DNA of 41,403 bases, from assembly GCA_025936175.1 (NCBI GenBank), contig JAICTV010000019.1, positions 1 to 41,403 on the forward strand. Direction: 5' to 3'. The translations under genes and the position numbers were made by a program. Positions 30,534-39,253 of this stretch are shown piece by piece. The notes below the pieces were generated by a model, which made no database searches, was not told the DNA's origin, and worked only from the letters and a program-made list of their open reading frames with translations. Origin of the DNA: Phycisphaerae bacterium (GTDB lineage Bacteria; Planctomycetota; Phycisphaerae; Tepidisphaerales; Tepidisphaeraceae). Numbering within the stretch: position 1 is the first letter of the stretch; each line of letters begins with the position of its first letter.

Positions 30534-32567
30534 CTATTTGGTCAACTCGATTCGAACGGCGCGAGCGGCGTTGACCGAAATGTTTTGATTCGGCTTCACC
30601 AGCGCGACCGCAAGATCACCCTGCCGCACGATCCATCCGGCAGCGGATTCTTCGAGCGTCGCTCGCGGTTCGTCCGGCGATTCGAGGTCGGCGGGAACGA
30701 GAAGCGAGAGGAACCGGCGGGATTTCCCCGTCCCGCCGGACACCTCCGCGCGCCACGCCCCAGGCGTGTGCGGCCCAACCATCGTGCGGCTGAGCGGATA
30801 ATTCGTCCCGTCCACTTCGAACTCGCGGCCTTCGCCGCCGATCTTTTCGATTTGCGCATCCGCCGGCAGCAGCACCGTCGCGGACAATCTCCCGCCGGCG
30901 TGCGCCGCGATGATACGGTTCGCCTCGATGCGCGGCTCGCTCATCGTGTGCAAGAGAAAACGCGGTTCGTACGCGAGTTGGGAGGGCGAGGCTCCCGCCG
31001 AGGCGGCATTTTCTTTCGACCGTGGATTCGGCTCGGCAGGCGCCTCGCCGTCCCCGTCCGCCAGCTCGATCTCGTCCAGCACCACGAGCGACACGCACGT
31101 CTTCCGCGGCCAATCGAGCACGAACGTGACGTGTCTCAGGAAACGCGTCACCTTCTCCCTGCGATAGCAGTTCGACGCGTCGCCGCAGACGTAACTCCAG
31201 CCGTTCCCTTCGCGATAGGAGATGACTTGGCCGTCGCGGAAGACCTCCGCGCCGATTTCTTCGTACGTGCGCCCCTGAAAATGCGGCTCGTTGATGAAGC
31301 GCTGTCCGCCGTCGTTGGCATACTGCTTTCCACGGCTGACCATCTTCTCGGCCGGATCGCGCACCACGATCGTGTTGTGCGCGATCGTGCGGATGTAATA
31401 GTTGTACCAGTGCGGCGTCTCGTACGCGTCGTACGCGCCGGAGTCGATCGCGAGATCGCCTTTGTGATAAATCGTGAAACTGTTCGCGTCGCGATGCCCG
31501 TGATTGTGCAAATAGGTTGGCGTGCACTTGAACGACGCGACGGTGCCCCGATCAAAATCCCCGCGCGCCACGACGACCCCCATCGGCCCGAAGTGCTTCG
31601 TCCGCGGCAACTGATCCGGCAGCCGCCGGGCTACGCCGGGCCGGTCCTCGAACAGCAGCGTCTCGGGTTCCTGTTCCTTCAGCTTGAACCGATCGACCCA
31701 CCACTGCGCGAGCCCGTCACGATACCGATGCGCGATCGCCGCCAGCGGGCGGAAATACTGCCCGTTCTCGAACACCGGGATCGCGCAGAAGTAATCGCCG
31801 AAGCGGATGAACGTCTCGTCCTCGCGCAGCGCGTACGTCCACCACTTGACGACGTTGGCGAACCACGCGTTCGGGCGGTACATCTCGATGCCGAGCCCCG
31901 CCTCGATCGCGTTGAAGATCCACGGGAACTCGCCGACATAGGTGGACGTGTAGGAAAAACTCTGCTGGAAGCAGTCCTGCTCGAGGAAGTGCCGATAGCA
32001 CGGCATCTGCTTTTCCCAGCGGCGGAGCATGTCGGCGACGAGCGGGACTGATTTTTCCCCGCCGTCGATCTCGTCGCCGATCGCGATGCCGGCCATCAGC
32101 ACGAACGGCATCTGGTTGATCGCGTGGCCGAGGAAGTAGCAGTCGGGCTCGATCTCGCCGCTGTCGTACAGCGCCTGCGAGTACGCGAGCGCCTTGAGTC
32201 CGACCTGGCGGCGAAGCTCCGACCCGAGCGGCTCGTGAAGATAGTCGTAAGCGGCAGCCAGTGCCTTGATGCGACGCGCGGCGGTGAAGTATTCGCCGCA
32301 CACGTCGAGCTGGAGCACTCGACGCAGCGCTTCGATCGCGACCTGCGCGTGCGCCGGATCCTGCGTCAGCAGATGAAGGAAGGAAAGCCGCCAGAGCGGT
32401 TCCGAGTAGTCCCCCCCATGGCTACCCGGAACCGGTCCGGCGGCCGCGAGGTCGAGCAGCGACTGGTACTGCTCCTTGTGCGTCGAAGCGGCGCGGCGTC
32501 GCAACGCCGGCACGTCATCCGGCCGGACGAGCACGCGCGGATGGCCTTGGCGAATCTTGAAGTCCAC
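30534..32567 (-). CDS. Heparinase II/III-like polysaccharide lyase-type protein with in-frame palindromic insertion
   Basis: 677 residues. The N-terminal half is an (alpha/alpha) toroid and the C-terminal half a beta-sandwich, as in heparinase II/III and alginate lyase families. Conserved stretches include NHGHRDANSFTIYH near residue 355 and YYIRTIAHNTIVV near 390-395, the signature of the family active-site region (Tyr and His). No signal peptide is seen, so it may act in the cytoplasm on oligosaccharides. Residues about 505-529 (GEAPAEP ... SAGASPS) come from a palindromic element and look like an in-frame insertion. Start is GTG 32567, with AGGA overlapping the esterase stop region 6 bp away. 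Confidence 0.87.
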   Translation of the reverse strand: MDFKIRQGHPRVLVRPDDVPALRRRAASTHKEQYQSLLDLAAAGPVPGSHGGDYSEPLWRLSFLHLLTQDPAHAQVAIEALRRVLQLDVCGEYFTAARRIKALAAAYDYLHEPLGSELRRQVGLKALAYSQALYDSGEIEPDCYFLGHAINQMPFVLMAGIAIGDEIDGGEKSVPLVADMLRRWEKQMPCYRHFLEQDCFQQSFSYTSTYVGEFPWIFNAIEAGLGIEMYRPNAWFANVVKWWTYALREDETFIRFGDYFCAIPVFENGQYFRPLAAIAHRYRDGLAQWWVDRFKLKEQEPETLLFEDRPGVARRLPDQLPRTKHFGPMGVVVARGDFDRGTVASFKCTPTYLHNHGHRDANSFTIYHKGDLAIDSGAYDAYETPHWYNYYIRTIAHNTIVVRDPAEKMVSRGKQYANDGGQRFINEPHFQGRTYEEIGAEVFRDGQVISYREGNGWSYVCGDASNCYRREKVTRFLRHVTFVLDWPRKTCVSLVVLDEIELADGDGEAPAEPNPRSKENAASAGASPSQLAYEPRFLLHTMSEPRIEANRIIAAHAGGRLSATVLLPADAQIEKIGGEGREFEVDGTNYPLSRTMVGPHTPGAWRAEVSGGTGKSRRFLSLLVPADLESPDEPRATLEESAAGWIVRQGDLAVALVKPNQNISVNAARAVRIELTK
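30981..31053. repeat. Palindromic repeat element, GGCGAGGC family, inside the heparinase-like gene
   Basis: The arms GGCGAGGCTCCCGCCGAGGC (30985-31004) and GGCTCGGCAGGCGCCTCGCC (31030-31049) are near reverse complements, about 25 bp apart. The reading frame of the lyase gene is kept through the element and encodes the Ala/Pro/Ser-rich peptide GEAPAEP ... SAGASPS. Confidence 0.8.
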
Positions 32568-32573
32568 CGCGGC

Positions 32574-33803
32574 TTATCCTTGTCGATCCGGGGCGCCGTC
32601 GCCATCGCCGGCCGGCGTGCTGTTGCTCCCGCCACCTCCGCCGACGCCAAACGGCGCCGCGTCGGTGGCGATCTCGCGGAGGATCGCGCGCGACGAGCGC
32701 TTCGCCGCCGCCGTCGTCACTTCGATCACGCGCCCGTCATCGGCGATCGTGGAGCCGCCCAGGTGCTTGCGGAAGAACGAAAGCGACTTGTTCCCGCCCC
32801 AGCGGTGCCCGCCTTCGAACAAGTCCAGCTCGAGATTTTCCCGCGCGCCCGCTGCCGTGTAGATCTTCTCGACCTCGCGCCAGCAGCTCATCGCCGAGTC
32901 GATCTTGAAGCACTCATCGAACGCGCCGATCTCGACGAGCAGCGGCCGCGGCGCGATCGCGCCGTGCAGGTCCGGCACGTCGCACAGGTCGTACAGCCCC
33001 GGCACGATCTGGCTGCCGCAGAAGTTCACATCCCGCATGCCGAAGTCGGCGAAGCGGTCGCTGTAGCAGATGATGTCGGTCGCCTTGATGCGCTCGTCGC
33101 AGATCGACATCCAGGTGGACATCGCCCCGCCGAAGCTCAGGCCCATCACCCCGATGCGGTTCGCATCGACGTAGGGCTGCTGGCAGAGCAAATCGATCGC
33201 GCAGCTTCCGTCGTGCACGTCCATCCCCAGTACCGTCTGACCGAGCACGGTGGCGCGCAGGTAGTGCAGGTCGCAGAGATCGCGTTTGTGCGGGTGCTGG
33301 CTGTCGACGTCGTGGAAGTGTGGCTTGCGCCGGTCATCCCGCTCGCCGAAGCCGCGCCAGTCGATCGCGATCACCGCGAAGCCCGCCTGCGCCATCTGCA
33401 GGCCGTAGTCGTAGTTGTGATTGACGATGTCCGTGACCGTGGGCGCGCTGGAGCGGTTGCCCATCACGGATTCTTTGCCGAAGGGCCCGTGCCCGTGACA
33501 CGCGAGGATGCCGGGGATCTTCTCGCCGCGATAACTCTCAGGACGGAAGAGATACGCGACGGCGGACAGCCCGTCTTCGACGTCGAAGAGGATGCGCTGC
33601 TTGACGACGCCTTCGTCGGTCCACTCGGCCTGGAGCTCGGGATTGAGCGGGACGCGGTGCGGGGGCTTGCCGAGCAGCGCGCGTAATTCGGCAACCAACT
33701 CGCGCTGCCAGCTTTGGAACTTCTGCCCGGCGTATCGCAGTCGCGGGGTGTGGCGCGCGGCGCGGTGGCGGAAATAGGCGTTGATGGAGAGATTTCGTGA
33801 CAT
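32574..33803 (-). CDS. Alpha/beta hydrolase (acetyl xylan esterase/dienelactone hydrolase-like)
   Basis: 409 residues. Alpha/beta hydrolase fold with the oxyanion region ACHGHGPFGKE, nucleophile Ser223 in GLSFGG, a catalytic Asp probably in EIGAFDECF and His333 in EGGHRWGG. The family hydrolyses esters such as acetyl groups on plant or algal polysaccharides. No signal peptide. The C-terminal tail is low-complexity (GGGGGSNSTPAGDGDG). I chose ATG 33803 (MSRNLSINAYFRHR); an upstream ATG at 33833 would add 10 residues. No strong ribosome site at either. It heads the operon with the heparinase-like gene and pseudopilin. Confidence 0.85.
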   Translation of the reverse strand: MSRNLSINAYFRHRAARHTPRLRYAGQKFQSWQRELVAELRALLGKPPHRVPLNPELQAEWTDEGVVKQRILFDVEDGLSAVAYLFRPESYRGEKIPGILACHGHGPFGKESVMGNRSSAPTVTDIVNHNYDYGLQMAQAGFAVIAIDWRGFGERDDRRKPHFHDVDSQHPHKRDLCDLHYLRATVLGQTVLGMDVHDGSCAIDLLCQQPYVDANRIGVMGLSFGGAMSTWMSICDERIKATDIICYSDRFADFGMRDVNFCGSQIVPGLYDLCDVPDLHGAIAPRPLLVEIGAFDECFKIDSAMSCWREVEKIYTAAGARENLELDLFEGGHRWGGNKSLSFFRKHLGGSTIADDGRVIEVTTAAAKRSSRAILREIATDAAPFGVGGGGGSNSTPAGDGDGAPDRQG

Positions 33804-33916
33804 CGTGTCGCTTTCGCGCGGCCGCGATTTCACGCCGCCGCAGTGTGCTCACACACCGGCGCGCGCTTCACGTCCGTGGCGCACGCGCGATCCCGACGCG
33901 CACAAAAGTCGGGGAC

Positions 33917-33947
33917 AGCGGCGGCCCCCACCGCGGGGGCCGCCGCT
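33917..33947 (-). terminator. Hairpin terminator behind the PATR/PEP-CTERM gene
   Basis: A 13-bp perfect stem (33917-33929 with 33935-33947) with a 5-bp loop lies about 50 bp after the stop at 33995. Read on the - strand, a CTTTTG run follows at short distance. The weak T run makes it a probable rather than classic intrinsic terminator. It also separates this gene from the esterase operon. Confidence 0.6.
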
Positions 33948-33994
33948 ATGAGAGAGAGCATCGTTTCCTCACCGCGTCGAGCCTGGCCAACAAC

Positions 33995-36868
33995 TTAGTT
34001 GGCGGCGGCGGCGCGGTTGCGGCGTCGGCGTCCGAGCAGGGCGGCGGCCGCCACGCCGACAAGTGCGATCGACGCGGGTTCCGGCACCGCCGTCACTCCG
34101 GCCAGGCCGCTGCTGGTCATCGAGATCGCCGCGCCCTGCGCCGCGAAGTTCGAGTCGATCAAGAAGTAGTCGTCGCCGTTAATGATGCCGTCGTAGTTGA
34201 AATCGCCGTTGAACCAGCCGTGAGAGCTCGCCGTCGCCGAGTCGATCTGGAAGTAGTCGTCACCGTTGACGACGCCGTCCAGGTTCGCGTCGCCGCCGTA
34301 GGTGTAAGCGACGAGCGTGTCGTTGGCGCCGACCGACTGCCCGCCGAACGTCGACGCGCCGATGTCGCTGTTGGAGACCACGCCGATGTTCGTCAGCGTG
34401 TTCCCGCCGGTCGCGTTCGACTGCGTGGTGACGATCCCGTTACCCGAGAAGTCGTTGTTGGGGGTGTAGCCGGCGGCGATGAGGCCCGTGACGTCGGTGT
34501 AGGCGCTGCCGTTCCAGGTGCCGACGCCCTGGGCGGTCAGGATTAGCTTGTTGTCGTCGATGTTGATGTTGCCGCTGCCGGTGACCGAGACGCTGCCGGT
34601 CTTGATGACGCGGTTGTTCGCGCCGTTGGACGGGATGGTCACCGTGCCGGTGCCGCTGACGGCGACGTTGGATGACGTCGTCAGGTTCGTGCCGAGCTTG
34701 AGCTCACCCTGGTTGACGTTGGTCGGGCCGGTGTAGGTGTTGGCGCCGTTGATCGTGAGGGTGCCGACGCCGGTCTTGGTGATCCCGCCGCCCACGTTGT
34801 TGGAGATGACGCCGGCGATGGTCGCCGTCTGCGCGGTGACCACGGTGGAGGCGGTGCCGAAGGGAACCTGCTGGTTCGCATAGTTCGAGCCGGCATTGGC
34901 GATGAGCTGGAAGACCGGCGCGACGGTGTAATCGGTGCCCGGGTTGGTGATCGTGATGCCGGTGACGGTGCCGGCGGCGTTGATCCGGGCGACGGCGGTC
35001 GCGCCCGTGCCGGTGGTGTCGCCGGCGCCGCGCGCGACCACGACGATCGGAGCCGAGCGGTACCCGGAGCCGCCGTTGGTGATCGTCGCGGCGGTGACGC
35101 CCTGCCCCGTCGGCGCGAGCAGCGCCTGGTTGATCGTGACGTTCTGCCCGTTGGTGTCGATCGTGCCGCCCTCGGAATACACGTAGGCGCCGTTGAGGCC
35201 CTCCATGTAATTGCCCGCATAGGGATAGGTCGGGTTGGCGACGGCGTCGTTGATCGCCTTCATCTGCAGGGTGCCGCCGTGGAAGTTCACCAGGCGGGTG
35301 GTGTTGGTGCCGAGCTGCGGGTTGTCACCGCCGGCGTGAACCTGACCGGTCTTCACCGTGCCGCCGATGTTGAGGATGCCCGTGACGCTGCCCGTGTGCG
35401 TGCCGTCGTTGGTCTGTGTGCTGTCGCCGATGATGATGCGGTCGGCGGCGACGATGCCGGAGTTGGCGGTGTTGAGGATCGCCGTGCTGGAGCTGGTATT
35501 GGTGTTGTGCGTGCGGGAGCCGATGATGATCTGTGATGCGGTGCCGGCGGTGACCTGGCTGGTCTGAAGGATGCCCGCGCCGGCGTCGCCGGCGCCGCCC
35601 TTGAGGCCCACGTTCACCTGCCCGACGATCGGGGTGACGTTGCCGGCGTTGTTGGTGGCGCCCAGGACCAGCGCCAGGGTCGGCGAGCTGGCCGAGCCCT
35701 GCACGTCGATGGTGCCGTTGTCGAAGCTGAGCATCCCCGCGCCGCCCCCGCTCGCGCTCGTGCCGGTGCTGCCTTCGCCGATGCGGGCGCGGCTGAAGTA
35801 ACCGGTGATCGATCCGTCGGACCCCGCGCTGGCGGAGGTCAGATCGATCACGCCGTACGTCTGGTGGCCGGTGCCGTTATTTCGCGCCATGCCGAAGCCG
35901 TTTCGGTTGCCGGCGTTGTCACCGATGTTGACAACCGGTCCCGCCAGCCCGGCGCGGAAGATCACCACGCCGCTGGAATCCTTCGTCCCGTCCTGGTCCG
36001 CGCCGACGGTGAAGTTGCCGGACAGGACAGTGTTGATGTTGTTGGTCTGCCCGAGGACGAGCAGGCTGCTGGCCTGGTTGCCCAGCGTCGCGACGTTGGA
36101 CTGTCCGCCGATGTTGAAGCGGTTGACGTTGATCGTCGTGTTGTCGCTGAGGATCAGCTTCCCCGAGACGGCGCCCTGGTCGGAGCTGGTGTTGCTGTTG
36201 CCGGTGCCGATGCCGATGCTGCTGAACGTGAAGCTCGGCGCGGTGCTGAACGTGAAGCTCGACAGCCCTGACAGGTCGAGCACCGCCCAGCTCTCGTTGT
36301 TGGTCGCGCTCACGCTCGGTTTGCCGGAGATCAGCATCGACAACGCGCCGCTGGCGCTGACCATGCTCAGCTTCCCGAGCGCGCCGGTGCCGACCCCGGA
36401 GCTGTTGATCTTCACATAGGTGCCGGTGGCGGTCGAAGCGGTGGCGGCGGTGGCGGGCATGACGAGCAGGCTCGCGTTGGCCGCGGTCGGCGGATTCGAC
36501 GTCGCCGCGATGTACGGGGAGAGCGTCATGCCGTTGTCGATCGACGTGACGTAGGCGTTGGTCGTGCCGTCGAAGCTGCTGTTGTCCTGCGTGTAGGAGA
36601 GCCGCTTGATGGTCGTGGTTGCCGCCGCGTCGACCGTGTTCGCGAGGTGCGCTTCGCCGCTGTCGTCGAAAGTGACGTTGTCGGTGCTGGTCGGCGCCAG
36701 GCCGGTGCCGGTCCAGTTGTTCGCGTTGCTCCACAGCGCGTCGCCGCCGCTTCCGTTCCACGTGACATCCGCTTGAACGAGCTGCGCCCCAGCGAGCAGT
36801 GAAGTCACCGCCGCCGTCGCCGTGATTAACGCCGCCGTCTTTCGCCGATTGCTTCGCACGCTTCGCAC
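33995..36868 (-). CDS. Exported PATR beta-strand repeat protein with dockerin-like loops and PEP-CTERM signal
   Basis: 957 residues. GTG 36868 is chosen because GAGGAG lies 5 bp upstream and a signal peptide follows (TAALITATAAVTSLLAGAQLVQA). The body is a long Gly/Asn/Thr-rich beta-solenoid with an autotransporter-associated strand repeat (GGGITKTGVGTLTINGANTYTG). Near the C-terminus are the calcium loops DANLDGVVNGDDYF and DFNYDGIINGDDYF, then VPEPASIALVGVAAAALLGRRRR, a complete PEP-CTERM signal (PEP motif, membrane helix, Arg cluster) cut by an exosortase. It is probably a cell-surface or matrix protein. The C-terminal module is shared with the two beta-helix proteins. The long open frame upstream of 36868 has no signal peptide and is rejected. 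Confidence 0.88.
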   Translation of the reverse strand: MRSVRSNRRKTAALITATAAVTSLLAGAQLVQADVTWNGSGGDALWSNANNWTGTGLAPTSTDNVTFDDSGEAHLANTVDAAATTTIKRLSYTQDNSSFDGTTNAYVTSIDNGMTLSPYIAATSNPPTAANASLLVMPATAATASTATGTYVKINSSGVGTGALGKLSMVSASGALSMLISGKPSVSATNNESWAVLDLSGLSSFTFSTAPSFTFSSIGIGTGNSNTSSDQGAVSGKLILSDNTTINVNRFNIGGQSNVATLGNQASSLLVLGQTNNINTVLSGNFTVGADQDGTKDSSGVVIFRAGLAGPVVNIGDNAGNRNGFGMARNNGTGHQTYGVIDLTSASAGSDGSITGYFSRARIGEGSTGTSASGGGAGMLSFDNGTIDVQGSASSPTLALVLGATNNAGNVTPIVGQVNVGLKGGAGDAGAGILQTSQVTAGTASQIIIGSRTHNTNTSSSTAILNTANSGIVAADRIIIGDSTQTNDGTHTGSVTGILNIGGTVKTGQVHAGGDNPQLGTNTTRLVNFHGGTLQMKAINDAVANPTYPYAGNYMEGLNGAYVYSEGGTIDTNGQNVTINQALLAPTGQGVTAATITNGGSGYRSAPIVVVARGAGDTTGTGATAVARINAAGTVTGITITNPGTDYTVAPVFQLIANAGSNYANQQVPFGTASTVVTAQTATIAGVISNNVGGGITKTGVGTLTINGANTYTGPTNVNQGELKLGTNLTTSSNVAVSGTGTVTIPSNGANNRVIKTGSVSVTGSGNINIDDNKLILTAQGVGTWNGSAYTDVTGLIAAGYTPNNDFSGNGIVTTQSNATGGNTLTNIGVVSNSDIGASTFGGQSVGANDTLVAYTYGGDANLDGVVNGDDYFQIDSATASSHGWFNGDFNYDGIINGDDYFLIDSNFAAQGAAISMTSSGLAGVTAVPEPASIALVGVAAAALLGRRRRNRAAAAN

Positions 36869-37207
36869 TTGCTCTCCTCGCTCCAGGGACTGGAGTCCGC
36901 TGATCTGCCCCACAACATCGACATGAAAAAGCCGCTTGCCCGCGGCCCGCCGCACACGCTGGGCGGAGTTGGTCGATCGGGAGAAATGTACCGTGATATT
37001 TTTATAAGGCAAGATAATAACTTTGTGGGTGCCGGCTTCAAAACCGCAACACATGAATGCATCGCGATTTACATCATGATAAGCGGCGATCGGATGGGTG
37101 TGGTCATTCCAGGTTTTTGACCGCGATTGGGACGATTATTACCAAGACAATCACTAATCGCCCGCCCGCCGTTGCTATTTAATAAGCGCGGTTATAGTAA
37201 GCCGCGC
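36869..37207. other. AT-rich intergenic region between divergent genes, 339 bp
   Basis: It holds the upstream regions of the PATR gene (-) and the DUF5107 gene (+). AT-rich patches are at 36985-37025 (with TATAAA/TTATAA on the - strand) and 37075-37200. On + strand a weak -10 TATAGT (37193) lies between arms GCGCGG (37186-37191) and CCGCGC (37202-37207) that touch the ATG. No small gene was found. Confidence 0.6.
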
Positions 37208-39253
37208 ATGAGCCGACTCACCCTTGAGCCCTACCTGATCCCCGCCGCCGAACTGGGGCGCGAAAATCCGCTCGCGCCGCTGCGCGCCTACGAGACCGCC
37301 AGCGCCGCCGGCGCGACCGCGCCCGACGGCGATTACCCCGACCGCGGCCGCGAAGACAGCATCCTCCCCTACCGCCTTCAAGATCAGTACGACCGTCGCC
37401 GCCAGCCGTGCGCTTTCAAAGCCGCCGTGCTGGAGAACAAGCACCTCCGCGCGACCTTCGCGCTCGATCTCGGCGGGCGGATGATGTCGCTGTTCGACAA
37501 GCGCGCGCGGCGCGAGCTGCTCTTCGTCAATCCCGTCTTCCAGCCCGCCAACTTCGCCGTGCGCGATGCGTGGTTCAGCGGCGGCGTGGAATGGAACATC
37601 TCGATCATCGGCCATTGCCCGCTCACGTGCTCGCCGCTCTTCACCGCGCGCGTGGTCGCGGAGGACGGCACGCAGGTCCTTCGGTTGTATGAGTGGGATC
37701 GCATCCGCCGCGTGCCGTTCCAGATTGATTGCTGGCTGAGCGACGATCTTCCCTTCCTCATGGCGCGCGTCCGCATCCGAAATCCGAACGACCACGCGAT
37801 CCCGATGTACTGGTGGTCGAACATCGGCGTGCCCGAGCGCGAAGACGTGCGCGTGCTCGGCCCGTCGAGCCAGGCGTATCGTCACGATTACGACGGCAAA
37901 CTGGTCGGACACGATGTGCCGTACTACGAGAACACCGACGTCACCTACACGACCAACCGCCGCTCGGCAGCCGATCTCTATTTCCGCATCCCGCAAGGCG
38001 GCCGGCCGTGGGTGACCGCGCTCGATCGCGAAGGCAAAGGCTTGATCCACTCATCCACCGATCGCCTGCGCGGCCGCAAGATGTTCAACATGGGAGTCGA
38101 TCCCGGCGGCCGGCGCTGGCAGGAGTTCCTCGCCGAGCCGGGCAAAGCCTATCTCGAAATCCAGGGCGGCCTCGCACCAACCCAGGGCGAGTACCTGACG
38201 ATGCCCGCCGGCGCCGAATGGTCGTGGCTCGAAGCCTACGGCCTGATGGAAGCCGACGCTGCCGTCGTTCATGGGAAAGACTGGACGGCCGCTTACGAGA
38301 CGGTCGAGCGCGAGCTCGAGCGTCGGCTCCCGCGCGCTCTGCTGGAACGCGAGCTGGCCAGAACCGCCGCCGCGATCGCCGATCGCGCGCCGGTCGAGCT
38401 GCTCCATCAAGGCTCCGGCTGGGGCGCGCTGGAAGGCGTGCGCCGCGAGCGCGCCGAGCAGCCGCCCTTCGCTTCATCCGCCGTGCCGTTCCCGCCCAGT
38501 TCGATCGGCGACGACCAGATGCCGTGGCTGGCGCTTCTGGAAAACGGCGCGCTTCCGCACCGCGCACCGGCGAGCGATCCCGGCTCACTCATGGTGCAAC
38601 CGGAATGGCGCGCGCTGCTCGAATCCGCCGTTCGCCAAGGCCGCGGCGATCACTGGCTCTCGTGGTATCACCTCGGCGTAATGCGTTACCGCGCCGGGGA
38701 CGTCGCGGGCGCGAAAAAGGCGTGGGAACAGTCGATCGCCAGGGAGCCGTCGGCCTGGGCATTTCGCGATCTGGCGGTCCTCCAGCGCGAAGCAGGCGAC
38801 GAATCCGCCGCCGCCGATCTCTGGCTCACCGCCGCGCGTCTTGCGCCCGATGTCGCGCCGCTGGCGATCGAGTGCGCCAAGTCGCTGCTGACCGCCGGGC
38901 GTTACAACGAAGTGATCATCTTCGCCGACGCGCGGCCCGACGCGGTGAAGCGACAGGGACGCATCCGCCTGCTCCGCGCCGTCGCCGCATTAAAACTCGG
39001 CGATCTCGAAACCGTCGCGAAGTACTTCGAAGGCGATCTCGACATCGCCAACATCCGCGAGAAGGAGACGGCGTTGTCGGACCTGTGGTTCGGTTATCAC
39101 GAGCAGCGGATCGCACGCGAGCGCGGCGGCGAGATCAAGATCGACGAAAGCCTGCGCCGGCTCGTGCGCAAGGAATTCCCCCCGCCCGTCCGCTTCGACT
39201 TCCGCTTGAACACCGAAATGGACCTGGAAGACGCAATCGCTAACCAGCGCTGA
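37208..39253 (+). CDS. DUF5107 domain protein with C-terminal TPR repeats
   Basis: 681 residues. The N-terminal half (to about residue 370) is a beta-rich fold resembling galactose mutarotase/DUF5107, with the block GGVEWNISIIGHCPLTCSPL conserved in that family. The C-terminal half is helical with TPR-type repeats (WYHLGVMRYRAGDVAGAKKAWEQSIAREP and following). The DUF5107 family is found near glycan-degradation genes; its activity is not known. Start is ATG 37208 (MSRLTLEPYLIPAAELG); the open frame upstream is not coding in character. No Shine-Dalgarno is present, as a small palindrome directly precedes the ATG. Its last 14 bp overlap the convergent ROK regulator. Confidence 0.85.
   Translation: MSRLTLEPYLIPAAELGRENPLAPLRAYETASAAGATAPDGDYPDRGREDSILPYRLQDQYDRRRQPCAFKAAVLENKHLRATFALDLGGRMMSLFDKRARRELLFVNPVFQPANFAVRDAWFSGGVEWNISIIGHCPLTCSPLFTARVVAEDGTQVLRLYEWDRIRRVPFQIDCWLSDDLPFLMARVRIRNPNDHAIPMYWWSNIGVPEREDVRVLGPSSQAYRHDYDGKLVGHDVPYYENTDVTYTTNRRSAADLYFRIPQGGRPWVTALDREGKGLIHSSTDRLRGRKMFNMGVDPGGRRWQEFLAEPGKAYLEIQGGLAPTQGEYLTMPAGAEWSWLEAYGLMEADAAVVHGKDWTAAYETVERELERRLPRALLERELARTAAAIADRAPVELLHQGSGWGALEGVRRERAEQPPFASSAVPFPPSSIGDDQMPWLALLENGALPHRAPASDPGSLMVQPEWRALLESAVRQGRGDHWLSWYHLGVMRYRAGDVAGAKKAWEQSIAREPSAWAFRDLAVLQREAGDESAAADLWLTAARLAPDVAPLAIECAKSLLTAGRYNEVIIFADARPDAVKRQGRIRLLRAVAALKLGDLETVAKYFEGDLDIANIREKETALSDLWFGYHEQRIARERGGEIKIDESLRRLVRKEFPPPVRFDFRLNTEMDLEDAIANQR

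Noticed and set aside
29640-32051. An 803-codon open frame on the + strand
   Set aside because: It runs antisense across both the pseudopilin and the heparinase-like gene, both of which have clear family motifs.
36869-37054. Upstream extension of the PATR/PEP-CTERM protein
   Set aside because: The extension places the signal peptide 60 residues inside the protein; GTG 36868 has a proper ribosome site.
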